Shown: piece after piece, positions 1-16,978 of the stretch
Layout: every line of letters starts with the position of its first letter
Numbering within the stretch: the first letter of the stretch is position 1
Assembly (NCBI GenBank): GCA_027449965.1
Contig: DAIDKP010000023.1
Span: forward strand, 1 to 64,000
DNA length: 64,000 nt
Origin: Acidobacteriaceae bacterium
GTDB taxonomy: Bacteria > Acidobacteriota > Terriglobia > Terriglobales > Acidobacteriaceae
Reading direction: 5' to 3'
Made by a program: the position numbers and the translations under genes
The notes under the pieces: generated by a model
The model's input: the letters and a program-made list of their open reading frames with translations, nothing else
Database searches by the model: none
What the model was told of the DNA's origin: nothing

Positions 1-141
1 GAGATGGTGATGCCGGGCGACAACATTCAGCTGGAGATCGAGTTGCAGACGCCGGTGGCGATGGAAAAGGGATTGCGTTTCGCGATTCGCGAAGGCGGAC
101 GCACGGTCGGCGCCGGCGCTATCTCCGAGATTCTGGCGTAA
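1..141 (+). CDS. tuf: Elongation factor Tu, C-terminal end (partial)
   Basis: Open at the left edge; the 46 visible residues are the end of EF-Tu domain 3. The stretch MVMPGDN, then [16 protein letters not shown], is the near-invariant EF-Tu C-terminus, so the identity is secure although over 300 residues lie outside the window. EF-Tu delivers aminoacyl-tRNA to the ribosome as a GTP complex. It is followed by a hairpin, rpmG, tRNA-Trp, secE and nusG, the common bacterial order for this locus. The TAA stop is at 139-141. Confidence 0.97.
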   Translation, partial: EMVMPGDNIQLEIELQTPVAMEKGLRFAIREGGRTVGAGAISEILA

Positions 142-157
142 GAGCAGGAGCAACTGG

Positions 158-194
158 GGATCGGGAGTCGGCAGCAGCGGCTCCTGATTCCTTT
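158..194 (+). terminator. Hairpin after tuf, possible terminator
   Basis: Bases 158-170 pair with 178-191 across a 7-nt loop, about 13 pairs with one bulged T and two G-T wobbles. Only a short CTTTC tract follows, so intrinsic termination may be partial. It lies 16 nt after the tuf stop and 84 nt before rpmG. Confidence 0.45.
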
Positions 195-277
195 CAAAGC
201 TCGGGCCGAGCGCCAGAGCGGGAAATTCAGGAAGACCGCTGCAGAGTATTTTGCTGCGGATCAGTTAGGATGAAAAG

Positions 278-427
278 ATGCGAGAGATTGTGACATTGCA
301 GTGCACCGAGTGCAAGGAGCGCAACTACACGACGACGAAGAACAAAAAGACGACCACGGGCCGCCTCGAGTTCTCGAAGTTCTGCAAGCGCTGCCGCACA
401 CACCGTGCGCATCGGGAAACCAAGTAG
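278..427 (+). CDS. rpmG: Ribosomal protein bL33
   Basis: A 49-residue basic protein of the large ribosomal subunit. It starts [17 protein letters not shown] and carries two Cys pairs, CTEC near residue 9 and CKRC near residue 36. It is therefore the C+ (zinc-ribbon) form of L33, not the Cys-less form induced by zinc starvation in some bacteria. The length matches the family (about 49-55 residues). It lies between tuf and tRNA-Trp, the usual position in many phyla. Confidence 0.95.
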   Translation: MREIVTLQCTECKERNYTTTKNKKTTTGRLEFSKFCKRCRTHRAHRETK

Positions 428-464
428 TTCAAGTGCCTGGGCGCTCAAGCTCCCGGGCAGGCAC

Positions 465-540
465 AGGGGCGTAAGCTCAACGGTTAAACTGTCGGTCTCC
501 AAAACCGAACTTGGGGGTTCGAATCCCTCCGCCCCTGCCA
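465..540 (+). tRNA. trnW: tRNA-Trp (CCA anticodon)
   Basis: A complete 76-nt cloverleaf. The acceptor stem is AGGGGCG (465-471) with CGCCCCT (530-536), followed by discriminator G and an encoded CCA at 538-540. The anticodon loop CTCCAAA gives anticodon CCA for tryptophan, and the T loop GGTTCGAATCC is canonical. It lies 37 nt after rpmG and 73 nt before secE, the classic tuf-trpT-secE-nusG arrangement, so it is probably processed from a longer transcript. Confidence 0.97.
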
Positions 541-613
541 GTGATTCCGCAGCACGCCGTTTGCCGGCAACCTTGGCGCGGCGGCACAAACGCAAGAGAG
601 TGGCAGGAAGTCG

Positions 614-880
614 ATGGCAAAGACAGCGGCAATAACTGAAACCAATCCGGGTGAATCCAAGGTGGCTGCGGTCACAGGTGCCGTGGAGCGCTTTCGCGGG
701 TTTCTGGGGGATGTCCGGGTAGAGATGCGCAAGGTGGTTGCGCCTTCTCGCAAGGAAGTGCAGACGACAACGATCGTGGTGCTGGCGGTTGTTTTCTTCT
801 TTGCGGCCTATTTTTACGTGACCGATACGGTCTTCGCTTACGTGGTGAAGCAGATTATGGATCGGCTGGCCGGCTCCTGA
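614..880 (+). CDS. secE: Preprotein translocase subunit SecE
   Basis: An 88-residue single-span inner-membrane protein that clamps SecY in the SecYEG channel. The conserved amphipathic segment (FLGDVRVEMRKVVAPSRKEV, about residues 34-53) is followed by one hydrophobic span (TTIVVLAVVFFFAAYFYV, about 55-72). This is the short one-span SecE type, not the three-span enterobacterial form. It starts at ATG 614 after a GGCAGGAAG ribosome-binding site and lies just upstream of nusG. Confidence 0.95.
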   Translation: MAKTAAITETNPGESKVAAVTGAVERFRGFLGDVRVEMRKVVAPSRKEVQTTTIVVLAVVFFFAAYFYVTDTVFAYVVKQIMDRLAGS

Positions 881-888
881 GCGCAGAT

Positions 889-1521
889 GTGGGAATGACG
901 GGAGACGCCGAAAACGAGATGAGAGCAGAGATGGAAGAGAATCTGGAGCCTGGCATCGAGCCAGCAATCGAAAGCGCCCCACGGAACCCGAACTTCCGCT
1001 GGTATATCCTGCATGCCTACTCCGGCTTTGAGCGCAAGGTCAAGGAGTCGTTGCTGAGCCGCATTCAGGCCTTTGGCATGGAGAGCAAGTTCGGCCAGAT
1101 TATCGTTCCCACCGAGCAGGTGACCGAGACGGTCAACGGCAAGAAGCGCACCGTGGAGCGCGTCTTTATTCCCGGCTATGTGCTCATTGAGATGGAGTTG
1201 GATAACCAGATCTGGCACATCATCAAGGAGACGCCGAAGGTGACCGGCTTCCTGGGCACCGGCGACAAGCCGGTTGCGCTGAGCGAGGAAGAGATCAGCT
1301 CGCTGCTGAACCGCTCCAGTGAAGCGCGCGAGAAACCGCGGCAGAAGATTCGGTTTGAGAAGAACGAGTCCGTTCGCATTAACGACGGGCCGTTTGCCAA
1401 CTTCAACGGTGTGGTCGATGAGGTCAATGAGGATCGCGAGACGCTCAAGGTTATGGTCACGATCTTTGGCCGTTCCACCCCTGTCGAGCTGGAGTTTGGC
1501 AAAGTCGAAAAGATTGAGTAG
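889..1521 (+). CDS. nusG: Transcription termination/antitermination factor NusG
   Basis: A 210-residue NusG. An acidic N-terminal extension of about 35 residues precedes the NGN domain (RWYILHAYSGFERKVKESL onward, with FIPGYVLIEM). The C-terminal KOW domain (VRINDGPFANFNGVVDEV) follows. It couples RNA polymerase to Rho or to the ribosome. The start is uncertain: GTG 889 is used here, and in-frame ATG 895 or ATG 919 are alternatives. The start lies 8 nt after the secE stop, so co-transcription is expected. Confidence 0.95.
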   Translation: MGMTGDAENEMRAEMEENLEPGIEPAIESAPRNPNFRWYILHAYSGFERKVKESLLSRIQAFGMESKFGQIIVPTEQVTETVNGKKRTVERVFIPGYVLIEMELDNQIWHIIKETPKVTGFLGTGDKPVALSEEEISSLLNRSSEAREKPRQKIRFEKNESVRINDGPFANFNGVVDEVNEDRETLKVMVTIFGRSTPVELEFGKVEKIE

Positions 1522-1678
1522 GGCTGCTTTCCGTCAGTAGCTTTCAGCTTCTAGCCGGTGCGCTGTCTGGCGTGCTCCGGTTGCAGGCCAAAGCGGAAAC
1601 TGCTTTACCAAAATTGATGCAACGTCGGCCCATCCGGCAGCCAGAGGCTGGAGGCCGCACGACAAAAGGAAACAGAGA

Positions 1679-2116
1679 ATGGCACCTCCCAAGAAAATCA
1701 CAGGTTACGTCAAACTTCAGATCGTTGCCGGCAAAGCGACGCCCGCGCCTCCTGTTGGTCCCGCGCTTGGTCAGGCTCAGGTCAACATCATGGAGTTCTG
1801 CAAGCAGTTCAACGCACGCACGCAGACCAAGGAGATGGAGGGCTTCACCATCCCGGTCGTGATTACCGTGTATGCGGATCGCACCTTTACCTTTGTCACC
1901 AAGACGCCGCCAGCCTCCAACCTGCTGCTGCGTGCTGCGGGTGTTGCCAAGGGAGCCGGCGCGCCCAACAAGGACAAGGTGGGTAAAGTAACCGAAAAGC
2001 AGATTCGCGAGATTGCCGAGCAGAAGATGCCGGACCTCAACGCTGCTTCGATCGATGCCGCCGTCAAAAGCATCAAGGGCACGGCCCGCTCGATGGGCAT
2101 TGAAGTCGTCGCATAA
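1679..2116 (+). CDS. rplK: Ribosomal protein uL11
   Basis: A 145-residue L11 of the GTPase-associated centre. The N-terminal domain has the proline-rich [23 protein letters not shown] motif, and the C-terminal rRNA-binding domain ends [14 protein letters not shown]. It starts at ATG 1679 after an AGGAAACAGAG ribosome-binding site. A 157-nt spacer separates it from nusG. A strong intrinsic terminator follows, and rplA, normally next, lies 3.4 kb downstream. Confidence 0.97.
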   Translation: MAPPKKITGYVKLQIVAGKATPAPPVGPALGQAQVNIMEFCKQFNARTQTKEMEGFTIPVVITVYADRTFTFVTKTPPASNLLLRAAGVAKGAGAPNKDKVGKVTEKQIREIAEQKMPDLNAASIDAAVKSIKGTARSMGIEVVA

Positions 2117-2143
2117 GCCAGGCCTGAAGCAGTTGGTGTGCTG

Positions 2144-2176
2144 AAAACGGCCTTCCCACTCAGGAAGGTCGTTTTT
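2144..2176 (+). terminator. Intrinsic terminator after rplK
   Basis: ACGGCCTTCC (2147-2156) pairs with GGAAGGTCGT (2163-2172), ten pairs with one G-T wobble and a 6-nt loop. The flanking AAAA (2144-2147) and TTTTT tract complete a textbook terminator. It should separate secE-nusG-rplK from the genes that follow. Confidence 0.85.
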
Positions 2177-2239
2177 GCTTGCAGCCAGTAGAATCACAAG
2201 CAAGGGAAGGGCCAGCGATGGTCCTGAGGCAGAACCGGG

Positions 2240-3451
2240 ATGGCGAAAGAGGGCAATATGGAGTACACGTTGTCGCGCCGCATGGGGCATATGCGCCCGT
2301 CGGCAGTGCGGCAGATCTTGAAAGTGACCGAGCAGCCGGAGATGATCTCCTTTGCTGGCGGCCTGCCGGCCCCGGAGTGTTTTCCGGTGGCCGAGATTGC
2401 CCAGTCTGTGGAGCGGGTGCTTGGAGAAGCGGGTCCGCAGGCGCTCCAATATGCGGTCACCGAGGGATTCAGCCCTTTGCGCGAGAAGTTTGCCGCAGAG
2501 ATGCAGAGCCGCGGCGTTGCCGGCACGGCCGAGAATATCCTCGTCACCAGCGGCTCTCAGCAGGGTCTGGACCTGATCGCCAAGGTGCTGCTTGATCCCG
2601 GCGATTGCGTGCTCACCGAAAGCCCAACCTATCTGGCGGCGATCCAGGCATTTCAGGCGTATGAGGCGCGGTTTGTTCCGGTTCCCATGGATGCGTGGGG
2701 TCTTGTGCCCGAAGCGCTGGAAGAGGCCATTCTGCGCGAACGGCCCAAGCTGCTGTATATCATTCCTAACTTTCAGAATCCCACCGGCATCACTCTTGCC
2801 GCCGAGCGTCGTCGAGCGATCTATGATCTCGCCCTGCGCCATCGCCTCGTCATCGTCGAGGATGATCCTTACGGCAAGCTGCGCTATCGGGGAACGGAAA
2901 TTCCACCCATCGCCGCTTTGGACCATGAGGGTCTGGTGCTCTACATCAGCACGGTGTCCAAGACCATTACGCCGGGGCTTCGCGTGGGCTGGGTTGCCGG
3001 TCATCCCACGCTGCTCCGTTCGCTTGCCATCGCCAAGCAGGCCGCCGATCTCCACACTTCCAATCTCGACCAGCGCATCGTCGATCGCTATCTGACGGAT
3101 TTTGACAGTGCAGCGCACATCGAGGCGATTCGTCGGTTATATGGAGTTCGGTTTGCGTTGATGGACCGCTGCCTCACCGAAGAGATGCCGGAGGGCTACC
3201 ACTGGACCCATCCGGAGGGTGGAATGTTCCTCTGGGTCACCTGTCCGGAGTGGGTGGATGCCGGAGCGATGCTGCCCCATGCAATCGAGCGCAAGGTGGT
3301 CTTTGTTCCGGGCAAGGATTTCTTTCCCGATGGCTCCGGCACGCGCTACATGCGGCTCAATTTCTCGAACGCCACGGAAGAAAAGATCCAGGCCGGAGTC
3401 GCTCGGCTGGCCGAGGTGGCCGGGCAGGCTGTACTGCAGGCTGGCCGCTGA
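2240..3451 (+). CDS. PLP-dependent aminotransferase, class I/II (2-aminoadipate/LysN-like)
   Basis: A 403-residue fold-type I aminotransferase of the GntR-associated/LysN-like subfamily. Visible landmarks are ISFAGGLPAPECFP at the N-terminus, LVTSGSQQGLDL in the cofactor-binding region, IIPNFQNPTG, VEDDPYGKLRY with the aspartate that holds the pyridine nitrogen, and STVSKTITPGLRVGWV with the Schiff-base lysine. The substrate cannot be told from sequence; aromatic, branched or 2-aminoadipate acceptors are known in this group. ATG 2258 is an alternative start behind AGAGGG. It lies between the rplK terminator and a GH13 gene, an unusual place for a metabolic gene. Confidence 0.88.
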   Translation: MAKEGNMEYTLSRRMGHMRPSAVRQILKVTEQPEMISFAGGLPAPECFPVAEIAQSVERVLGEAGPQALQYAVTEGFSPLREKFAAEMQSRGVAGTAENILVTSGSQQGLDLIAKVLLDPGDCVLTESPTYLAAIQAFQAYEARFVPVPMDAWGLVPEALEEAILRERPKLLYIIPNFQNPTGITLAAERRRAIYDLALRHRLVIVEDDPYGKLRYRGTEIPPIAALDHEGLVLYISTVSKTITPGLRVGWVAGHPTLLRSLAIAKQAADLHTSNLDQRIVDRYLTDFDSAAHIEAIRRLYGVRFALMDRCLTEEMPEGYHWTHPEGGMFLWVTCPEWVDAGAMLPHAIERKVVFVPGKDFFPDGSGTRYMRLNFSNATEEKIQAGVARLAEVAGQAVLQAGR

Positions 3452-3569
3452 GCTTTGCCTGCTGGTTTCCCGGAGGGTTGCGAGAAGAATGAGCGGATAA
3501 CGGCACTCTGGTGAACTCCAGCCGGACCTCGCTTTGAAGCTTCGTCCAATCTCTTGTCGGCCCGATACA

Positions 3570-5351
3570 ATGGTTTGCATGTTTTTGACAAAGATGGCTC
3601 GCACTCTTGTCGCTGTTCTTCTGTGTTCCTGTGCCGTCGCCGTTTCCGCTCAGCAGCTCATCCATGGTTACGAACCCAGGTGGTGGAAGGAAGCCGTCGT
3701 TTACCAGGTATATCCGCGCTCGTTCAAGGACTCGAACGGGGACGGTATTGGTGACCTGCCCGGTATCACCTCAAAGCTCGACTACCTGCAGAAGCTGGGT
3801 GTCAATGTCATCTGGCTCAGCCCGCACTACGATTCTCCCAACGTCGATGGTGGCTACGACATTCGCGATTACCGCAGGATCATGGCCGAGTTCGGGACGA
3901 TGGCGGATTTTGACCGGCTTCTTGCCGGCATCAAACAGCGCCACATGCGTCTCATCATTGATCTGGTCGTCAACCACACATCGGACGAAAACAAGTGGTT
4001 CGTCGAATCGCGCGCCAGCAAAACGAATCCGTACCGCGACTTTTATATCTGGCGGCCAGGCCACACCGCGCCCGATGGCGCTCGCACTCCGCCCAACAAT
4101 TACGTGTCCTACTTCTCCGGTTCCGCCTGGACGCTGGACCCGAAGACGAACGAATACTATCTCCACTACTTCACAGACCATCAGCCCGATCTCAACTGGG
4201 AAAATCCGAGGGTGCGCCAGGATGTTTACTCCATCATGCGCTTCTGGCTGGACAAGGGTGTTGACGGTTTTCGCATGGATGTCATCCCGCTCATCTCGAA
4301 GCCCACCGGCATGCCCGATCTCACCGCCGAACAGCTCAAGGATCCTTCGGCTGCTTACGCCAACGGCCCCCATCTTGCGGAATACCTCCGCGAGATGAAT
4401 CGCGAAGTTTTATCGAACTACGATGTTATGACTGTTGGAGAAGCGACGGGCACAAGCCTTGCGCAAACCGACTCGCTTGTCGATGACCGTCGCCATGAAC
4501 TCAACATGATCTTCAACTTTGACGCGGCCCTGCTTCGCCACCCTGATTTCGGTCCGCCACAGCTCGGCCCCTGGTCACTGCCCGCGCTCAAAGCAATTTA
4601 CGATTCCCACGCAACGGTGCTGAACAAACACGAGTGGGACACTGTTTTTCTTTCCAACCACGACAGTCCCCGAGTCGTCTCCACCTTTGGAGACGACTCG
4701 CCTGGCATGCGCGTTGCCTCCGCGAAACTGCTGGAGACGATGATTCTCACCCTGCGCGGCACTCCCTTTCTTTACCAGGGCGATGAGCTTGGCATGACGA
4801 ACTATCCCTTCCGAAAACTCTCCGATTACGAGGATGTCGCCGTCCGGAACGATTACAAAGCCGAGGTGGAAACAGGAAAAATGTCAGCTGCGGCCTTCTT
4901 TGCCGTTCAGGCCCAGTTCTCGCGCGACAACGCCCGCACTCCAATGCAGTGGAATAGCTCTTCGGAGGCCGGTTTCACCACCAGTAATCACCCTTGGCTA
5001 GCCGTCAATCCGAACTACCCGGAGATCAACGCAGCACAGGAAGAGAAAGACCCGGATTCCGTGCTGAACTACGTGCGCGCCCTCATTCGGTTACGCGCTC
5101 ATACCCTTGCCTTCGTCTACGGCGAATATCAGGATCTGGACCCGAAAAACGAGAAGATTTACGCTTACACCCGTACGCTGAAGGAAAAGTATCTGGTGAT
5201 CGAAAACTTCAGCTCGGCTCCTGTAACGTATACGTTGCCCGGCGGGCTGAAGGCTGGCAGGCTGATTCTGTCCGACATTCCTGCGTCGCATGAAGCCAAC
5301 ACGTATACTCTGCATCTGGCTCCCTGGGAGTCTCGCATTTACGGGCAGTGA
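3570..5351 (+). CDS. Secreted GH13 alpha-glucosidase / oligo-1,6-glucosidase family
   Basis: About 593 residues. A signal peptide (MARTLVAVLLCSCAVAVSA|QQ) precedes a GH13 barrel beginning WWKEAVVYQVYPRSFKDSNGDGIGD, typical of the oligo-1,6-glucosidase and trehalose-hydrolase group. The conserved regions are all present: DLVVNH, GFRMDV with the nucleophile Asp (about residue 237), VGEA with the acid/base Glu (about 291) and SNHDSPR with the third Asp (about 365). The calcium-like loop DSNGDGIGD is also seen. It probably cleaves maltose, isomaltose or short malto-oligosaccharides in the periplasm. The start is uncertain (3534, 3570, 3579 or 3594); the chosen one keeps the signal peptide. No close operon partner is seen. 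Confidence 0.9.
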   Translation: MVCMFLTKMARTLVAVLLCSCAVAVSAQQLIHGYEPRWWKEAVVYQVYPRSFKDSNGDGIGDLPGITSKLDYLQKLGVNVIWLSPHYDSPNVDGGYDIRDYRRIMAEFGTMADFDRLLAGIKQRHMRLIIDLVVNHTSDENKWFVESRASKTNPYRDFYIWRPGHTAPDGARTPPNNYVSYFSGSAWTLDPKTNEYYLHYFTDHQPDLNWENPRVRQDVYSIMRFWLDKGVDGFRMDVIPLISKPTGMPDLTAEQLKDPSAAYANGPHLAEYLREMNREVLSNYDVMTVGEATGTSLAQTDSLVDDRRHELNMIFNFDAALLRHPDFGPPQLGPWSLPALKAIYDSHATVLNKHEWDTVFLSNHDSPRVVSTFGDDSPGMRVASAKLLETMILTLRGTPFLYQGDELGMTNYPFRKLSDYEDVAVRNDYKAEVETGKMSAAAFFAVQAQFSRDNARTPMQWNSSSEAGFTTSNHPWLAVNPNYPEINAAQEEKDPDSVLNYVRALIRLRAHTLAFVYGEYQDLDPKNEKIYAYTRTLKEKYLVIENFSSAPVTYTLPGGLKAGRLILSDIPASHEANTYTLHLAPWESRIYGQ

Positions 5352-5401
5352 GCGCGTCATAGCAGCGGGACAGCGAACAAGGAGCACTGGCGATTCAGGG
5401 C

Positions 5402-5430
5402 TTGCGTTTTTCCGCGTCGAGCGATATGAT
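5402..5430 (+). promoter_or_regulatory. Sigma-70 type promoter for rplA-rplJ-rplL(-rpoBC)
   Basis: TTGCGT (5402-5407) and TATGAT (5425-5430) are separated by exactly 17 nt, a good housekeeping match. It lies 140 nt before rplA. This gives a roughly 130-nt leader that could hold the L1 autoregulation site. It makes sense because the rplK terminator isolates this half of the operon. Confidence 0.65.
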
Positions 5431-5570
5431 CAAAGGAAGTGCCCGGACACCATTTCGGGCCATCGACAGTACCACGGTATTCGAACCTGTTCGAGAGGCG
5501 CTCCAAGGGCATCTTCTCCGGGTTTTTTCGCAAAGCGAAACTGGCGAATGCGGTGGGAGATGAGGGATGA

Positions 5571-6278
5571 ATGGCACGGAAAGCCAGCAAGAATATTGCG
5601 AAGTCGCGCGCGGCCGTCGAGCAGCGAAACTATATGCTGCCGGAAGCGGTAACGCTGCTGCAAAAGGTGAAATTCGCCAAGTTTGACGAAACGGTTGACC
5701 TGACGCTGCGTCTGGGCGTGGACACGCGCCATGCCGACCAGATGGTGCGCGGCACGGTTGTGCTGCCGCATGGGTTGGGCAAGACCAAGGTTGTGGCTGT
5801 CGTTGCCTCTGGTGACCGCCTGAAAGAAGCCGAAGCCGCGGGTGCTGACTTTGTGGGCGGCGAAGAGATGGTCGAGCGCATCCAGAAGGAAAACTGGACC
5901 GGCTTCGACGCGCTGATCGCTACGCCGGACATGATGAAGTCGGTGGGTCGGCTCGGCAAGGTGCTGGGTCCGCGCGGCCTGATGCCGAATCCCAAGACGG
6001 GCACGGTCACTCAGGACGTGGCTGCCGCGGTCAAGGAGATCAAGGCGGGCAAGGTGGAGTTTCGAGCTGACAAGACGGCCCTGGTTCATGTGCCGGTGGG
6101 CAAGCTCAGCTTTGCGCCGGAGAAACTGGTGGAGAATGCGACGACGGTGCTGGCCGGTGTCATGCGCGCCAAGCCTTCCGCAGCCAAGGGCAAGTATGTG
6201 AAAGGGATTACGCTCAGCTCCACGATGGGGCCGGGCGTGCCGATTGACAGCGCTGTCGCGGATGCCTCAATCAAATAG
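5571..6278 (+). CDS. rplA: Ribosomal protein uL1
   Basis: A 235-residue L1 of normal length. It contains the family signature around [18 protein letters not shown] (about residues 128-145) and the C-terminal [16 protein letters not shown] segment. L1 forms the mobile stalk at the E site and usually represses its own mRNA. It starts at ATG 5571 after GAGATGAGGGATGA. A small hairpin TTTCGC-AAA-GCGAAA (5526-5540) lies just upstream, and a promoter is visible at 5402-5430. Confidence 0.97.
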   Translation: MARKASKNIAKSRAAVEQRNYMLPEAVTLLQKVKFAKFDETVDLTLRLGVDTRHADQMVRGTVVLPHGLGKTKVVAVVASGDRLKEAEAAGADFVGGEEMVERIQKENWTGFDALIATPDMMKSVGRLGKVLGPRGLMPNPKTGTVTQDVAAAVKEIKAGKVEFRADKTALVHVPVGKLSFAPEKLVENATTVLAGVMRAKPSAAKGKYVKGITLSSTMGPGVPIDSAVADASIK

Positions 6279-6307
6279 CCGCATTGGGCGGACGCATTGG
6301 GCAGGCG

Positions 6308-6341
6308 GATCTCGCTCCTCTGTTTGCGGTTGGAGCGAATC
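6308..6341 (+). promoter_or_regulatory. Hairpin in the rplJ leader (candidate L10 autoregulatory element)
   Basis: TCGCTCC (6312-6318) pairs perfectly with GGAGCGA (6332-6338). Three more pairs (6308-6310 with 6339-6341) stack beyond a single bulged C at 6311, giving a kinked ten-pair stem. It lies in the 149-nt rplA-rplJ spacer, where many bacteria carry the L10-(L12)4 binding leader. The function is inferred from position and shape only. Confidence 0.35.
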
Positions 6342-6427
6342 ACTCAAGGGAATGAAGCAATTTCAGTCGATTCCGGGCGGCGTTCCGGGAGCGCGGAGCC
6401 AAAGGGCTTAGCGCAGGAGTCAAGACG

Positions 6428-6967
6428 ATGGCAATCAGCAGGGCAAAAAAGAAGCAGAAGGTTCAGGTTCTGGCAAATGAGCTGGCGGGTTCGACAACAG
6501 CCATCGTGGGCACCTTTGCCAAGTTGACGGTGGCGCAGGATTTTGAGCTGCGCAAGGTGGTCCGTGCGGCGGGCGGCAAGTATCGCGTGCTCAAGAACAA
6601 GCTGGCCGCTCGCGCCGGCGAGGGAACGGGCGTCGAGGCTGCGCTGAAGGGGTTGAAAGGCGTGAGTGCTGCGGCGTTTACCTCGGGCGACCCGGTCGAG
6701 CTGGCAAAGGCCTTCTCGAAGTGGGTCGGCGAGAATGCCGAGTTCACCTTCAAGCTGGGGATTGTGGATGGCAAGCTCATCAATGTCGATGAGGTCAAGG
6801 CTCTGGCGACGATGCCGGGCAAGGAAGAGCTGTTCTCGAAGCTGCTGTATCTGATCAACGCGCCGGCTCAGCGGCTGGTGACGGTGATGAATGCGACGGG
6901 ACGCGACCTGGCCGTGGTGGTCAACCAGGGCGTGAAGGAAAACAAGTTTGCCGCTGCGGCAGAGTAA
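6428..6967 (+). CDS. rplJ: Ribosomal protein uL10
   Basis: A 179-residue L10. The N-terminal rRNA-binding region (SRAKKKQKVQVLANELAG, then YRVLKNKLAARA) is followed by a C-terminal helix that carries L7/L12 dimers. It anchors the L12 stalk and commonly represses translation of rplJL. It starts at ATG 6428 behind AGGAG with 8-nt spacing. It lies 149 nt after rplA and 112 nt before rplL, the conserved order. Confidence 0.96.
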   Translation: MAISRAKKKQKVQVLANELAGSTTAIVGTFAKLTVAQDFELRKVVRAAGGKYRVLKNKLAARAGEGTGVEAALKGLKGVSAAAFTSGDPVELAKAFSKWVGENAEFTFKLGIVDGKLINVDEVKALATMPGKEELFSKLLYLINAPAQRLVTVMNATGRDLAVVVNQGVKENKFAAAAE

Positions 6968-7079
6968 GCATCGCCCGCAGGCTGCGACAGAGGGTGCTGG
7001 TCTGGGCACAACGGAAACTCTGGCGGCAGGGCAGTGCGGGTAGCAACAACAACGTAAGATTTTGGATGGGAGAAGAACA

Positions 7080-7457
7080 ATGGCGGATTTGAATCAGTTG
7101 GAAGAGCAGATTGTGAGTCTGAGCCTGCTGGAAGCGGCAGCTCTTGTGAAGAAGCTCGAAGAGCGTCTTGGTGTTTCAGCGGCAGCGGCAGCCCCTGTGG
7201 CTGTGGTGGCGGCTGGTGGTGGTGCGGCGGCGGCGGAAGTGGCCGAGCAGACCGAGTTCCAGGTCATCCTCAAGGATGCCGGCGCGAACAAGATCAGCAC
7301 CATCAAAGCGGTACGCGAAGTCACTGCTCTCGGCCTGAAGGAAGCCAAGGATCTGGTGGATGCCGCTCCGAAGCCGCTGAAGGAAAACGTGAGCAAGGAA
7401 GAAGCCGAGAACATCAAAAAGAAGTTCGAAGGCGTAGCCACCGTCGAGATCAAGTAG
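7080..7457 (+). CDS. rplL: Ribosomal protein bL12
   Basis: A 125-residue L7/L12. The N-terminal dimerisation helix ([26 protein letters not shown]) is followed by an Ala/Gly/Val-rich hinge (about residues 37-53) and the C-terminal factor-binding domain with [13 protein letters not shown] and [18 protein letters not shown]. It recruits translational GTPases. ATG 7080 is chosen because it follows GGGAGAAG and begins with the family N-terminus; an upstream in-frame ATG at 7062 has no such support. Confidence 0.97.
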   Translation: MADLNQLEEQIVSLSLLEAAALVKKLEERLGVSAAAAAPVAVVAAGGGAAAAEVAEQTEFQVILKDAGANKISTIKAVREVTALGLKEAKDLVDAAPKPLKENVSKEEAENIKKKFEGVATVEIK

Positions 7458-8039
7458 TCTCTCGGCGTCGGCAGGCGTTTGCATTCCCGGGAAAGACGCG
7501 CTACATTTAAGGATGCGTGTCTTTCCCTGTTGCCTGTTCACTGAAAATCGCGAAATAGCGAATGCGGAGTTCTGAGGGGCAATCCTGCCGGGTTGCAACA
7601 AGGGCTGTGACTGGCGCGTGGGATGGGCGTAACTGGAAGTGGCAGCCCGGCTGGCAGCGGGTTGCAGGGTACAAGCGGGCGTTCCCCGGGCGGCGGGCAA
7701 ACGGTTTGGTATCACGGAGTTTCCTATCTCATCGGCTACAGAGTACAGAACTCGATCTGCGCTCGTAAGGCGTTTTTGCCTTGCGGGCATTGCTGTCTTT
7801 TGATCTGGACGAGTGTGCCGACTTGAGTGGAAACCTCCCGCATGGCTGTTGTGGATGCCAGGCTAAAGGCAGTGTAGCGGTCCCGGACGGTTTCGACAAG
7901 ATGTGAATTTTCGAGCCGTGAAGGATGAATGCAGAAGCAGGGAAGAAGCAGACGACTCGCACCGAGGCCTGGGCGAGACGTGCACAGGGTAACCGGCAAT
8001 GGGGCTGGAGCCAAGGGATACAGGTCTCAGGAGTGAAGC
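7458..8039 (+). other. Long rplL-rpoB intergenic region (582 nt)
   Basis: No convincing gene is seen; the short ORFs here have no family resemblance. Two hairpins are visible: a long one at 7489-7527 (separate entry), and CGTAAGGC/GCCTTGCG at 7764-7785 with a GTTTTT loop. No clear -35/-10 pair was found, so rpoBC is probably read through from the rplA promoter with attenuation or processing here. Confidence 0.6.
7489..7527 (+). promoter_or_regulatory. Stem-loop between rplL and rpoB (attenuator or RNase III-like site)
   Basis: GGGAAAGACGCG (7489-7500) pairs with CGTGTCTTTCCC (7516-7527), twelve pairs with one wobble and a 15-nt loop. No T-tract follows, so full termination is unlikely. In E. 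coli the same spacer holds an attenuator and an RNase III site; equivalence here is inferred. Confidence 0.5.
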
Positions 8040-12524
<4,485 letters not shown>

Positions 12525-12557
12525 GGCACGATGTCGGCCATGGGCCGACATCGTGCC
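12525..12557 (+). repeat. Perfect 15-bp inverted repeat immediately after rpoB
   Basis: GGCACGATGTCGGCC (12525-12539) and its exact complement (12543-12557) are separated by ATG. The stem begins at the base after the rpoB TAA. No T-tract follows. A second, bulged stem (CTGCCC...GGGCAG, about 12571-12608) lies between it and rpoC. Likely roles are mRNA processing, stabilisation or partial attenuation. Confidence 0.8.
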
Positions 12558-12677
12558 CGCAGCACGGGAACTGCCCTGGTGGAGATCATCCACCAACCAG
12601 GGTAGGGCAGAACTCCCGATAGTATTCCCTGGGGCAGCCGCGACAGAAGCGCAGAGCGCTCGTCAAGGAGGATCACC

Positions 12678-16871
<4,194 letters not shown>

Positions 16872-16906
16872 TTCACTTCATCTCAACATCAAGCCCAACA
16901 CCACGC

Positions 16907-16933
16907 AAAAGCCCGGCAGTTTGCCGGGCTTTT
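16907..16933 (+). terminator. Intrinsic terminator after rpoC
   Basis: AAAAGCCCGGCA pairs with TGCCGGGCTTTT around a 3-nt loop, ending in TTTT. It lies 36 nt after the rpoC stop and before the convergent GH13-like gene. The A- and T-flanks would let it work on both strands. Confidence 0.88.
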
Positions 16934-16978
16934 GCTTTGTTTAGAAATATCCAGACGGCCCACAAAAGACGGCCCACA

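Noticed and set aside
1544..3118. 524-codon - strand frame across rplK and the aminotransferase gene
   Set aside because: It overlaps two secure + strand genes and the intrinsic terminator; composition is non-protein-like.
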